Source of the DNA: Lachnospiraceae bacterium
Lineage (GTDB): Bacteria > Bacillota > Clostridia > Lachnospirales > Lachnospiraceae
Length of the DNA: 64,000 nucleotides
Assembly: GCA_022781985.1 (NCBI GenBank)
Contig: JALESH010000054.1
Location: 1-64,000 of the forward strand
Reading direction: 5' to 3'
In this document: piece by piece, positions 18,758 through 26,167 of the stretch
Numbering within the stretch: the stretch's first letter is position 1
Layout: each line of letters opens with the position of its first letter
Notes under the pieces: generated by a model
Told to the model about the DNA's origin: nothing
Seen by the model: only the letters and a program-made list of their open reading frames with translations
The model's database searches: none
Program-made: the position numbers and the translations under genes

Positions 18758-18800
18758 AGGTATATTTCCATCTCCCTGCAGACTTTGTGGGCCGAAAACA

Positions 18801-18829
18801 AATATACCATAATTTTCTATATTTCTCAA
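18801..18829 (-). promoter_or_regulatory. Promoter of the TetR regulator gene
   Basis: Minus strand: -35 TTGAGA (18829-18824), 17-base spacer, -10 TATATT (18806-18801), with TGG directly before it making an extended -10. It lies between bioY and the regulator gene, where autoregulation would be expected. Confidence 0.7.
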
Positions 18830-18849
18830 GGTCTGTATTCCCGCCGGCC

Positions 18850-19413
18850 CTATGCCTGATCTGCCTTAATCACCCCGGCAAGCCTCCTGCAGACAGTAAA
18901 TGCCAGCCCTATCTTTATCACATCCGGAATAATAAAGGGAAACACGCACCAGACAAGCGCTGTCCATAATCCTATTTCACCGGAATTTCTTGTATAGACC
19001 AACATAAACCAAAGGGTTCCGAATATGTAGCATACCAAAAGCCCCAGTCCCATGGAAAGAGCCAGAACCCATTTCCTTTTGCCCAAAAGACGCTCCATGG
19101 TCCACATGGCAAGGGCAGATAAAAGAAAACCGATTATATATCCCCCTGTACTGCCCATCATATATCCGAGCCCCCCGGCAAAGCCTGAAAACACCGGAAG
19201 CCCCACCGCACCCAACAATAAATAGATCAGGACAGCCAGGCTCCCCCTTTTTCCTCCCAGAGTTCCCACTGCCAGAAATACGCCAAAGGTCTGCAGTGTA
19301 AAAGGCACCATGGCAGGAATGGAAATCCATGAGCATACTGCCATGATAACGGCAAACATCGCAATATACACCATGTCCAATGTTTTAATTCTCTTTTTAC
19401 CTAATGCTGACAT
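18850..19413 (-). CDS. bioY: Biotin ECF-transporter substrate-binding subunit BioY
   Basis: A membrane protein of 187 residues with about six TM helices. It contains the BioY signature regions PFTLQTFGVFLAVGTLGGKR and GLPVFSGFAGGLGYMMGSTG, followed by GYIIGF. BioY binds biotin and works with the EcfAA'T module, or alone in some species. The Met at 19413 is favoured because GGGAGGTAAGA lies directly upstream. An earlier in-frame ATG at 19443 has no ribosome binding site. It follows birA by 32 bases and should share the BirA-controlled promoter, which explains how biotin limits its own uptake. Confidence 0.95.
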   Translation of the reverse strand: MSALGKKRIKTLDMVYIAMFAVIMAVCSWISIPAMVPFTLQTFGVFLAVGTLGGKRGSLAVLIYLLLGAVGLPVFSGFAGGLGYMMGSTGGYIIGFLLSALAMWTMERLLGKRKWVLALSMGLGLLVCYIFGTLWFMLVYTRNSGEIGLWTALVWCVFPFIIPDVIKIGLAFTVCRRLAGVIKADQA

Positions 19414-19445
19414 CCGTCTTACCTCCCTTGTTTCCCCATCCATTT

Positions 19446-20420
19446 TTAAAATTTCACACTGATTTCACCGGAGGACAGACGTTCTGTTTTACCGTCCTCA
19501 TATTTTACCATCAGCCGGCAGTCCTCATCCACATCCAGTGCAATGGCTTTTTTAGAGCCGTCAGAAAAAATAACCTGTATCTCCCTGCCAATCACAAGGC
19601 TTCTGCTTCGATAGCTGTCCGCACAGCAGATTTCCGGGGACATGGCATAATATGTCATGAACCGGTTCAGAAATTCTGCAGCCAGATGGTTTTTTCCGTC
19701 ATTCTGAGCCTCACAAAATACAGCCCCGGCCACATTCTTCAGTTCCTCCGGAAAGCCACCCATGGGCAGCGATACATTGATTCCGATTCCAAGGACCGCA
19801 TACTCTAAAAATCCGTCCTCCAGTCCAAAGGAAGCCTCTGTAAGAATGCCGCATACTTTTTTTCCGGCAACATAAATATCATTTACCCATTTGATCTGTG
19901 CTTTCTTTCCGGAGACTGCTTCGATTGCCTCGCACACAGCAACCGCCGCCATGGTAGTCAGCTTTACCGCCTGCTTTGAAGCATACTGCCGGGGACGGAG
20001 CAGCAAGCTCATATAGATCCCCGTACCGGAGGGAGAATAAAAGCTGCGGCCCCGCCTTCCCTTTCCATCGGTCTGGTTGTTTGCAATGACTGTATAACCC
20101 TCAGGCGCACCCGCAGCCGCCTTTTCACGGACCATAGTATTGGTAGAAGCCAGGGCAGGCAGTACCTCCAATTCCATCCCCTGACACACAGGCTTCAGAT
20201 ACTTCTGTATTCCCTGTGCAGAGAGAATATCTGTCTCCACGGCCAGACTGTAGCCCTTATTCCGGACTGCCTCAATGCTGTAGCCCTCACTGCGCAGGCT
20301 TTTTACGGCTTTCCACACCGCTGCTCTGGAAATCGAAAGTCTTTCGGCAATATCCTGGCCTGACAGATATACTCCCCTGTTATTTTCAAAAAGGTCAAGC
20401 AATTTTTCCTTTGTCTCCAT
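19446..20420 (-). CDS. birA: Bifunctional biotin ligase / biotin operon repressor BirA
   Basis: A 324-residue protein with both parts of a group II BirA. The N-terminal winged helix (DIAERLSISRAAVWKAVKSL, about 22-41) binds DNA. The catalytic domain has the biotinyl-AMP loop GKGRRGRSFYSPSGTGIYMS, the ATP/biotin segment KWVNDIYVAGKKVCGILTE, and a C-terminal SH3-like domain. It attaches biotin to carboxylase carrier proteins and represses biotin genes when biotinyl-AMP accumulates. The Met at 20420 follows GGAGGTGAAT. The operator at 20465-20498 overlaps its own promoter, so the birA-bioY unit is very likely autoregulated. Confidence 0.96.
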   Translation of the reverse strand: METKEKLLDLFENNRGVYLSGQDIAERLSISRAAVWKAVKSLRSEGYSIEAVRNKGYSLAVETDILSAQGIQKYLKPVCQGMELEVLPALASTNTMVREKAAAGAPEGYTVIANNQTDGKGRRGRSFYSPSGTGIYMSLLLRPRQYASKQAVKLTTMAAVAVCEAIEAVSGKKAQIKWVNDIYVAGKKVCGILTEASFGLEDGFLEYAVLGIGINVSLPMGGFPEELKNVAGAVFCEAQNDGKNHLAAEFLNRFMTYYAMSPEICCADSYRSRSLVIGREIQVIFSDGSKKAIALDVDEDCRLMVKYEDGKTERLSSGEISVKF

Positions 20421-20443
20421 GGGATTCACCTCCGGTATATAAA

Positions 20444-20472
20444 AGTAAAACATATTACAGTCATATTGTCAA
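20444..20472 (-). promoter_or_regulatory. Promoter of birA-bioY
   Basis: Minus strand: perfect -35 TTGACA (20472-20467), 17-base spacer, and a weak -10 TTTACT (20449-20444) preceded by TGT as an extended -10. The -35 box lies inside the left arm of the BirA operator, so bound BirA would block RNA polymerase. Confidence 0.65.
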
Positions 20473-20498
20473 CCTTTTATTAACAATAGGTTTACATT
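20465..20498. promoter_or_regulatory. BirA operator
   Basis: ATTGTCAACC (20465-20474), 14 bases, then GGTTTACATT (20489-20498). The arms are an imperfect inverted repeat that agrees with the known Firmicute/bacterial BirA box pattern TTGTxAACC-N14/16-GGTTxACAA. It sits directly upstream of birA and overlaps the birA -35 box. It might also affect the divergent gene at 20588. Confidence 0.85.
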
Positions 20499-20587
20499 TA
20501 AAATTTTTTTTTATACATATTCTCTTTTCATTTTGGGAAAATAGTATTAATATATTCCTATACCAAGAATGTGAAAGGAGTACTTAT

Positions 20588-20917
20588 ATGGCAGGAAAAT
20601 TTAGTAGGTTATTGCTGTTTACTGCTGCAGCAGGTGCCGTGGCAGCCGGAGCTTATTATTATTTGCAGAATAAGAACGCTTCCAAATATGATGAACTGGA
20701 TGAGGATGATGATTTTGATGATTTCAGCGAGGAGCTGGATGAGGACGAGGGAGCGGACAGCTCCCGAAGCTATGTTGACCTGAATCCTGAGAAAAATACA
20801 GACGGGAATAATACTGCTGAGACTGCGGAAAACGCTGCTGCAGCATTCAAAACCGCTGAAACCAAGGTAGAAGAATTCTTTGATGACGATGCTGATGATG
20901 CTGCTGAGCCTGTATAA
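20588..20917 (+). CDS. Small acidic membrane-anchored protein, function unknown
   Basis: A 109-residue protein beginning MAGKFSRLLLF. One hydrophobic segment (about 7-26) acts as an anchor or uncleaved signal and is followed by a strikingly acidic tail. Residues about 34-56 and 96-108 are mostly Asp and Glu. AAAGGAG lies 8 bases before the ATG at 20588; longer in-frame readings run through the birA promoter and are not credible. Short proteins of this style are common in Lachnospiraceae genomes, but I know no function. An efficient terminator follows at 21045-21077. Confidence 0.75.
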   Translation: MAGKFSRLLLFTAAAGAVAAGAYYYLQNKNASKYDELDEDDDFDDFSEELDEDEGADSSRSYVDLNPEKNTDGNNTAETAENAAAAFKTAETKVEEFFDDDADDAAEPV

Positions 20918-21044
20918 ATGAAATAAGGAGGCCTAGGACAGAAAAAGCTTAACAAGCACTGATTGGATTTCACAGCGCCGGACAGCGCTGTACACCATGC
21001 AATATGCCGCTGCAGAGCCGCAGAAACAAACTGCAGAAAATCGG

Positions 21045-21077
21045 AATGGCGGTACAGCTTTCCGCTGTACCGCCATT
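21045..21077. terminator. Bidirectional rho-independent terminator
   Basis: AATGGCGGTACAGC (21045-21058) and GCTGTACCGCCATT (21064-21077) form a perfect 14-bp stem with a 5-base loop. It lies between the plus-strand acidic protein gene and the minus-strand DUF2225 gene and can serve both. T-rich bases flank both sides (TCTGATATTT on the plus strand, CCGATTTTC on the minus). Nothing else is evident in 20918-21112. Confidence 0.85.
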
Positions 21078-21112
21078 TCTGATATTTACCTGATTATTTT
21101 TCCGGGTTATTT

Positions 21113-21973
21113 CTACTCATTCTTTTTCGCCGCATTTTTCAATCTGATCTGCTTCATAATATGCTCCTTCAAATCCCTTGCCTTATCCTTCATCCTGGGA
21201 TTTGTGCTGGGCGATGCTATAATCATGGACACCAGCTTGGAAGCAACATCGTACTGCTCAAATCTGGTGGCTGTTACAGAGATCACATAGTCTACGGTAG
21301 CCTCATCCATACCGCACATCGGGAAGCTCTCCGTCTGCCTTGCCGCCAGAAAACCGTCCAGAGCATTTCTTAAAAATTCATTTTCCTCATCGTCAATCTC
21401 TTTTTTCCTTGCCTCATACTCAGGATCGGTTATATCCAGGCTCTCTCCCTTTCCTCTCAGCAGCCAGGCTGTCTTTAAGCAGATATATGCCTTTTCACTT
21501 GCCTTAGCCATCTTTACGATTGCATTGGCAAGGGTCAGCTTATATCTCTCCAAGGCCTCATCGTAGGTATAAACATCCTTGACCTCTGCTACCGGCTTAA
21601 ACTTGGTGGAAATAGCCTCCTTAATCCTTTTTGCCTGAGGAGAGGTAATGTATTTGAAGAATCTGCTCAGTGCCGCATAGCCGCACTTTGGGCACAGAAT
21701 GATATCATACTTCAGCACATCCACCTGCTCATATCTGGGACGCAGATCCGGATCGGTACCGATCAGCCTTACCTTACCAACCTTGATCGTTCTTGTCTTA
21801 AACTCATTGTCACAGATGGGACAGGTATGAGTCTTATCAAACAAATAGTCCTGCTCCTGCATTACCGGAGCCTCTTCCTCTCCCTCCTCCTTCTTCTTGG
21901 GCTGCTCGTACAAATCCATATTTTCCAATCCGCTCAGTCCAAACTGCTCTAATCCAGATAATAATCCTGCCAT
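21113..21973 (-). CDS. DUF2225 zinc-ribbon protein
   Basis: A cytosolic protein of 286 residues with two CxxC half-sites, CPICDNEF (about 51-58) and CPKCGYAA (about 94-101), forming a zinc ribbon around a beta-rich segment. An alpha-helical, TPR-like region follows, with long basic and acidic helices. This matches the DUF2225 family common in Clostridia and Bacilli, whose function is not established. The ATG at 21973 follows GGAGGGTTGAG. It is 50 bases downstream of glnS with no visible terminator between, so cotranscription is likely. Confidence 0.85.
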   Translation of the reverse strand: MAGLLSGLEQFGLSGLENMDLYEQPKKKEEGEEEAPVMQEQDYLFDKTHTCPICDNEFKTRTIKVGKVRLIGTDPDLRPRYEQVDVLKYDIILCPKCGYAALSRFFKYITSPQAKRIKEAISTKFKPVAEVKDVYTYDEALERYKLTLANAIVKMAKASEKAYICLKTAWLLRGKGESLDITDPEYEARKKEIDDEENEFLRNALDGFLAARQTESFPMCGMDEATVDYVISVTATRFEQYDVASKLVSMIIASPSTNPRMKDKARDLKEHIMKQIRLKNAAKKNE

Positions 21974-22023
21974 ACTCAACCCTCCAACGTATTTTATCTT
22001 TCTTATTTTTCCTTTTGTTTTCT

Positions 22024-23742
22024 CTATTCCTTTTTGGGCAGAACATAAGAACTCTTCAGGGACACGATCCTGTTAAAGACCGGCGCTCCCGGTCTGGAAT
22101 CCTTATAATCCACACAAAAATATCCCTGCCTTACAAACTGAAAGCTTTCCAAGGCCTCTGCAGCTGCAAGGGCCGGCTCCAGCCAGCACTCCTTCAGTAC
22201 TGTCAGGGAATCCGGATTCAGGTTCAGCGAGCCATCCTCATTGTACACACCCTTTGCCTCATCAATGATATTTTCATAGAGCCTGACCTCTGCCTTCACT
22301 GCCTCTTTAGCGGGAACCCAATGGATCGTTCCCTTTACCTTTCTGGCCTGGAAGCCGGAGCCGCATTTTGTCTCCGGGTCATAGGTACAGTGTACCTCTG
22401 TCACCCTGCCTTCCTCATCCTTGACGAATCCCGTGCAGGTAACGAAATATGCATTCATGAGCCTGACCTCATTGCCCGGATATAGCCGGAAATATTTTTT
22501 CGGAGGCTCCTCCATAAAATCTTCCCTGTCGATATACAGCTCTCTGCCAAACGGAACCTGCCTGCTGCCCATAGCCTCATTTTCCAGATTGTTAGCCACA
22601 GTCAGCATCTCTGTCTGTCCCTCCGGATAGTTGTCAATCACCAGCCTGATGGGATCCAGCACTGCCATCATCCTGGGCCTCTTCAGCTTCAGATCTTCTC
22701 TGATACAGTATTCCAACATGGCATAATCCACGGAGGAATTGCTCTTCGACACACCGCAGAGGTCTACGAAGAGCTTGATAGACTCCGGTGTGAAGCCACG
22801 CCTTCTGAGCGCTGCTATGGACACCAGCCTGGGATCATCCCATCCATCCACGATGCCATCCTCAACCAGCTTCTTGATATAACGCTTCCCCGTGACCACA
22901 TTGGTCAGGTACAGCTTGGCAAACTCTATCTGCCTGGGCGGATGAGGATATTCCAGTTCCTGCAGCACCCAGTCATACAGGGGTCTGTGATCTTCAAATT
23001 CCAATGTACAGATAGAATGGGTGATGCCTTCAATAGCATCCTCAATAGGATGGGCAAAATCGTACATGGGATAGATACACCATTTATCCCCTGTATTGTG
23101 ATGGGCCATATGTGCCACACGGTAGAGGATGGGATCACGCATATTGATATTGGGGGATTTCATATCTATCCTGGCACGCAGCACCTTCTCCCCATCCTGA
23201 TACATGCCCTTCTTCATATTTTCGAAGAGCTCCAGATTCTCCTCTATGCTTCTGTCCCTGCTGGGGTCTTCCCTGCCCGGCTCCGTCAATGTACCCCTGT
23301 ACTCCCGCATCTGCTCCGCTGTCAGATCCGACACATAGGCTCTGCCCTTTTTGATCAGCCTGACCGCACATTCATACATCTCATCAAAATAATCCGAAGC
23401 AAAGAACAGCCTGTCCTCCCAGTCCGCTCCCAGCCAGGCGATATCCTCCTTTATGGACTCCACAAACTCTGTCTTTTCTTTGGTGGGATTGGTATCATCG
23501 AACCTCATGTTGAACTTGCCCCCGTACTCCTGTGCCAGCCCATAGTTCAGAAGTATACTCTTGGCATGTCCGATATGCAGATATCCGTTAGGCTCCGGCG
23601 GAAATCTGGTGTGCACACTGTCATAGACTCCCTCTGCCAGATCCCGGTCAATCATCTGCTGTATAAAATTTCTGGAAACGACTCCCTTATCTGCTTCCCT
23701 CTCCTCCGCCATCTCCATATTTATCTTTCCACTCATACTCAT
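22024..23742 (-). CDS. glnS: Glutaminyl-tRNA synthetase
   Basis: A 572-residue class I aminoacyl-tRNA synthetase of the GlnRS/GluRS family. The ATP-site HIGH motif is in [15 protein letters not shown] and the KMSKS equivalent is VSKSNSS. The segment [11 protein letters not shown], the two anticodon-binding beta-barrels and the C-terminal region are those of GlnRS, not GluRS. It charges tRNA-Gln directly. This is noteworthy because many Firmicutes instead use GatCAB, and this genome also carries gatCAB at 45937-49188. No close Shine-Dalgarno precedes the ATG used; a strong GAGGAGG lies about 45 bases upstream. Internal Met codons at positions 3, 9 and 11 are alternative starts. Confidence 0.95.
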   Translation of the reverse strand: MSMSGKINMEMAEEREADKGVVSRNFIQQMIDRDLAEGVYDSVHTRFPPEPNGYLHIGHAKSILLNYGLAQEYGGKFNMRFDDTNPTKEKTEFVESIKEDIAWLGADWEDRLFFASDYFDEMYECAVRLIKKGRAYVSDLTAEQMREYRGTLTEPGREDPSRDRSIEENLELFENMKKGMYQDGEKVLRARIDMKSPNINMRDPILYRVAHMAHHNTGDKWCIYPMYDFAHPIEDAIEGITHSICTLEFEDHRPLYDWVLQELEYPHPPRQIEFAKLYLTNVVTGKRYIKKLVEDGIVDGWDDPRLVSIAALRRRGFTPESIKLFVDLCGVSKSNSSVDYAMLEYCIREDLKLKRPRMMAVLDPIRLVIDNYPEGQTEMLTVANNLENEAMGSRQVPFGRELYIDREDFMEEPPKKYFRLYPGNEVRLMNAYFVTCTGFVKDEEGRVTEVHCTYDPETKCGSGFQARKVKGTIHWVPAKEAVKAEVRLYENIIDEAKGVYNEDGSLNLNPDSLTVLKECWLEPALAAAEALESFQFVRQGYFCVDYKDSRPGAPVFNRIVSLKSSYVLPKKE

Positions 23743-23809
23743 TAGCCTGCTTTACAATGTCCGGTATTCCGCACCTTACAGGCCTACCTCCTCTATATTA
23801 ATGCCGCTG

Positions 23810-23837
23810 ATTATAATATTAGCATAAAAAAAGCAAA
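23810..23837 (-). promoter_or_regulatory. Probable glnS promoter
   Basis: Minus strand: -35 TTTGCT (23837-23832), 16-base spacer, perfect -10 TATAAT (23815-23810). The transcript would carry a leader of about 60 bases holding an isolated GAGGAGG at 23787-23793. Confidence 0.5.
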
Positions 23838-23876
23838 TAATAAAGAGTTTTATGCTTTGTCCTGTAAACAATAAAA

Positions 23877-23904
23877 ACTGCCGGATCCGTTAAAATCCCG
23901 CAGT
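23877..23904 (-). terminator. Probable terminator of the GHKL kinase gene
   Basis: On the minus strand ACTGC pairs with GCAGT, followed inward by a G-G mismatch and GGAT/ATCC around an 8-base loop. TTTTTATT follows. It lies 120 bases after the kinase stop and before the glnS promoter. The rest of 23743-24026 is A+T-rich with no gene. Confidence 0.55.
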
Positions 23905-24026
23905 GATTTTATCCTATGTATTTGTACTGCATATAATCAACCCTTTTACAACTGTTTGAATGGTAGCAGAAAAAAGGATTTTGTGCCGCTTCATGGAAAA
24001 AATAACCCTGAAAAGGGAAAAACCGG

Positions 24027-25301
24027 TTAGATTTCCCCTAACAGCAGGACAGTACTGACACAAAAAAAGCCTCCCTGATGGGTGATGGCCAATGTTCCGC
24101 CATATTTCTCCGCCGTCCTTCTGGCATTGGTCAGGCCCATTCCATGGTATTCCTTTTCTTCCTTCAGAGTGAGATAATGTCCGCCCTGCTTTTTTACCCT
24201 GCCGGAAAAGGAATTTTTCACCTCGAGACAGAGCACACCCTTTTCCAGCTCCAGCCGGAACATCAGTATTTTCTCCTCACTTGCTGCCAGGGCCTCCACC
24301 GCGTTGTCCAGCAGATTGCTCAGCAGGATATTCAGGTCGAAGACAGGACAGAAATGAGTCTTCGGCACATTGAGCTTTAAGGATATCCGGGCACCTGCCC
24401 GCCTTGCTTTCTCCAGCATATAATTCAGGATGGCATCCACCTCCTCATTTCCTGTCCTCACAATCTCCTGCTCTACCGACATGGATTCGTCCATATCCTC
24501 CAGATAGGCCAGCAGCTCCTCCTTCCTGCCGCTTTTGACAAATTCCGTTACAAGATGCAGATGATTTTTCAGGTCGTGGCGCAGGCTGTGCACCTTTTCC
24601 CTGGACTCACTGAGAATCTGAAGCTGGTTTTCATACATTTCCACCCTTCCCTCCAGAAACTGGTTCTGCCACCTGGAATACAGTATTTTCATTAAACTGT
24701 CAAAAAAGAAAAGCATGGAAAAATTCATAATCATCAGCATGGTCAAAGACAGAATAATGACTGTCCTGTTTTCAATCATGCTCTCTATCTCAATCAGCAG
24801 CACTGTCAGCACAATACTGCTCATGGGCATCAGCAGCATACAAAAATAATAGCCTCCGGGAACCGGGATCTCCTCCTTTAATACAAATATTTTTTCCAGG
24901 AGAATCTCCAGAAGAAAGAGCAGGAAAAGCTGTATGGTACTGACCATCATATCCGGCAGACCTGCCTGTACATGCAGAAAAAGCCACAGCAGATCCTCCA
25001 CTGCCACCCGGATGGCGAAAACCAAAAGCACAGCCAGCAGCTTTTTCCAAATCTTTTCTCTGTAGGGTACGATAGTGACGAGAAGCATACCCAGGATATT
25101 CACAGCCAGGTTTAGATTTTTATTATTAAAGATGTACAGGCACAGGCAGCCGGCTGTCCAGTAAATAAACCCTGTCAGAAAGCTCAGCCTCACATTTCTG
25201 CTCCCTTTTTCCATAAACAGATCCAGCAGCCTGACTGTCAGATATATACTGAATATGTTGCCTGCCAGGAAAAAAATAATCTCTCTCTCAGATCCGAACA
25301 T
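24027..25301 (-). CDS. GHKL-type sensor histidine kinase (AgrC-like)
   Basis: A 424-residue membrane kinase. The first half has about six TM helices and the second half a cytoplasmic kinase core. The phosphoacceptor motif is SLRHDLKNHLHL (His near residue 241), the N-box is LNILLSNLLDNAVEAL, and the late glycine box is YHGMGLTNARR, all typical of the AgrC/CitA-like GHKL subfamily. The ATG overlaps the upstream LytTR regulator gene by 14 bases, and GGAGGAAGG precedes it, indicating translational coupling and a cognate pair. Such systems often sense peptides or cell-envelope signals; the ligand is not known. The unit is bracketed by terminators. Confidence 0.92.
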   Translation of the reverse strand: MFGSEREIIFFLAGNIFSIYLTVRLLDLFMEKGSRNVRLSFLTGFIYWTAGCLCLYIFNNKNLNLAVNILGMLLVTIVPYREKIWKKLLAVLLVFAIRVAVEDLLWLFLHVQAGLPDMMVSTIQLFLLFLLEILLEKIFVLKEEIPVPGGYYFCMLLMPMSSIVLTVLLIEIESMIENRTVIILSLTMLMIMNFSMLFFFDSLMKILYSRWQNQFLEGRVEMYENQLQILSESREKVHSLRHDLKNHLHLVTEFVKSGRKEELLAYLEDMDESMSVEQEIVRTGNEEVDAILNYMLEKARRAGARISLKLNVPKTHFCPVFDLNILLSNLLDNAVEALAASEEKILMFRLELEKGVLCLEVKNSFSGRVKKQGGHYLTLKEEKEYHGMGLTNARRTAEKYGGTLAITHQGGFFCVSTVLLLGEI

Positions 25302-26037
25302 AGCGTCCTTCCTCCCCCTCCCTTACTGCCCTTCTCTCCTGCAGTTTCTCCATGACATTCCTCCGGCAGCTTTTGCTGACAGGCAGATATTCCCCATTGA
25401 TCAGCCTGACAGCCTCTTTTCCAAAAGCGGACACATAGTCTACATTAATGATAAAGGACTTGTGGATGACCCAGAATTTGTCTCCGTCCAGCTGGCTGCC
25501 TGCATCTGCCATCTTTCCGTAAAAATCCATTTCCCCATAGGTAGTAAAAAGGCGGATTTTCTTTCCGTCACATTTCACATAGAGAATCTCATCCTGTGCG
25601 ATCTGGCAGGTATTCCTGCCCTTCCGGAAAGCAAAAAAAAGCTTTTTTTCTGGATGCAGCCTTTCGTAGAGCTTCATAATGCTGCAGATCCTTTCATAGC
25701 TTATGGGCTTCACCAGAAAATCCATGGGCCTGACCTGAAAAAGCTGGATGGCATACTCCTGCCTGTGAGAAATAAATACGATCTGTGTCCTTTCATTGGC
25801 CAGCTCCTCCCTGAGCATATTCCCCACTGTAATCCCATCCGTATCCCCAAGCTCAATATCCAGAAACAAAAGCTGGAAATGGATCCCCGGCTTCTTCAGC
25901 CTTTCAGACAGCTCCTTCCCGCCGAGAAATACCTCAGCCTCCAGCTGTACATTTTCTGTCCGGGCATAGGCAAGCAGGTGCCTTTCTATCTCAGCGCAGG
26001 CAGCCACATCATCATCGCAAATTGCTATCATATACAT
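25288..26037 (-). CDS. LytTR-family response regulator
   Basis: A response regulator of about 249 residues. The N-terminal receiver domain shows the acidic pair in IAICDDDVAA, phospho-acceptor Asp in LLFLDIELGDTDG, and the conserved Lys in DFLVKPISYE. The C-terminal LytTR DNA-binding domain includes FWVIHKSFIINVDYV and the final SKSCRRNVMEKL. The Met at 26037 sits 9 bases from GAGG; the upstream reading from 26091 adds residues that do not fit the receiver fold. It is paired with the GHKL kinase through a 14-base overlap and lies just downstream of the large glycosidase gene, beyond a terminator. Confidence 0.9.
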   Translation of the reverse strand: MYMIAICDDDVAACAEIERHLLAYARTENVQLEAEVFLGGKELSERLKKPGIHFQLLFLDIELGDTDGITVGNMLREELANERTQIVFISHRQEYAIQLFQVRPMDFLVKPISYERICSIMKLYERLHPEKKLFFAFRKGRNTCQIAQDEILYVKCDGKKIRLFTTYGEMDFYGKMADAGSQLDGDKFWVIHKSFIINVDYVSAFGKEAVRLINGEYLPVSKSCRRNVMEKLQERRAVREGEEGRYVRI

Positions 26038-26093
26038 TTCAGTCATCCTCGTCCTGTCCATAGGTTTTTCATTCAACAAAAAGGTGTGCAAAA

Positions 26094-26141
26094 GCCCCTT
26101 CCCGCAGACAGAGGATTTTTCCCCTATCTGCCGGAAGAGGC
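26094..26141 (-). terminator. Probable terminator of the SLH glycosidase gene
   Basis: Minus strand: GCCTCTTCC pairs with GGAAGGGGC at the base, then GCAGA with TCTGC after one G-G mismatch, then GGGG with CCTC, around an AAAAAT loop. TTTT follows. It starts about 27 bases after the glycosidase stop and separates it from the LytTR/GHKL pair. The U-tract is short, so some readthrough into the regulator is possible. Confidence 0.55.
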
Positions 26142-26167
26142 CTGCTATAATTTTAATCGATTAGAGC

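Noticed and set aside
20216-20587. In-frame upstream extension of the acidic membrane protein (to 233 residues)
   Set aside because: It reads antisense through birA and its operator; the ATG at 20588 has a strong ribosome binding site and begins a typical anchor.
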